From JBASNZ01 sp049657775 (GTDB lineage Bacteria > Actinomycetota > Coriobacteriia > Anaerosomatales > Anaerosomataceae): a stretch of DNA of 30,346 bases. The stretch is taken from assembly GCA_049657775.1 (NCBI GenBank), contig JBASNZ010000093.1:1-30346 (forward strand), in the 5' to 3' direction. Position 1 is the stretch's first letter; each line of letters starts with the position of its first letter. This document shows, one piece after another, positions 30,325-30,346 of the stretch. Below the pieces are notes generated by a model, which was given only the letters and a program-made list of their open reading frames with translations, was not told where the DNA came from and made no database searches. Position numbers and translations under genes: made by a program.

Positions 30325-30346
30325 TCATCAAGAACAAGCTCGCGAA
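30321..30346 (+). CDS. Start of the next V-type ATPase subunit (probably proteolipid K), truncated
   Basis: ATG 30321 overlaps the subunit I stop by 4 nt and follows GGAGGTG (30303-30309). Only eight full codons (MIIKNKLA) are present before the window ends. In ntp/atp operons subunit K, the rotor-ring proteolipid, usually follows subunit I, so K is the likely identity. The residues themselves are not diagnostic. Confidence 0.5.

Noticed and set aside
1..30346. CRISPR arrays, insertion sequences, prophage genes, tRNA or rRNA genes
   Set aside because: No regularly spaced repeats, transposase or integrase motifs, or tRNA/rRNA signatures were seen; gene order is that of a conserved core-genome block.

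Overview
The window is one stretch of a high-GC bacterial chromosome in which every supported gene lies on the + strand. It begins inside the 3' end of tuf (EF-Tu) and runs through the complete S10-spc-alpha ribosomal protein supercluster: rpsJ to rpsQ, rplN to secY, adk-map, then infA-rpmJ-rpsM-rpsK-rpsD-rpoA-rplQ. Next come an ECF transporter energising module (ecfA1-ecfA2-ecfT), truA, and the rplM-rpsI pair. A cell-envelope and housekeeping block follows (glmM, glmS, acpS, nnr, a CBS-domain protein, alr). The window ends in a V/A-type ATPase operon (stalk subunit, subunit I, and the first codons of the next subunit).

Organism: GC-rich DNA, GTG and TTG starts, the gene order, and rpsD between rpsK and rpoA suggest Actinomycetota. 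The style of the L2 protein, the Firmicutes-like rplQ-ecfA1-ecfA2-ecfT-truA-rplM-rpsI order and the V-type ATPase make class Coriobacteriia (OPB41/Anaerosomatales-like) my best guess. A high-GC Firmicute is the main alternative. This is inference from gene order and protein style, not a phylogeny.

The strongest non-coding signal is a glmS self-cleaving ribozyme/riboswitch in the 388-bp glmM-glmS gap. The cleavage-site motif, P1, the UUGACGAGG core, the AUCGA and UCGGCGGAUG segments, and a P4/P4.1 with a GCGA tetraloop can all be read there. It would place glmS (GlcN6P synthesis) under feedback by its product, while glmM upstream uses the same product, and both feed peptidoglycan precursor synthesis together with alr. 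A strong promoter (TTGACA-17-TAAAGT) and a leader able to fold over the ribosome binding site precede rplM, and a clear intrinsic terminator follows rpsI. A second promoter lies in front of infA.

Two window-wide patterns are unusual. Almost every intergenic spacer of 55 nt or more in the ribosomal protein cluster carries one to four short, mostly perfect hairpins with small loops and no U-tract. Also, TAG is the stop codon of 28 of 46 genes while TGA ends only 5, three of them forced by 4-nt start/stop overlaps; for GC-rich DNA one would expect TGA to dominate. No mobile element, CRISPR array, tRNA, rRNA or minus-strand gene was found.
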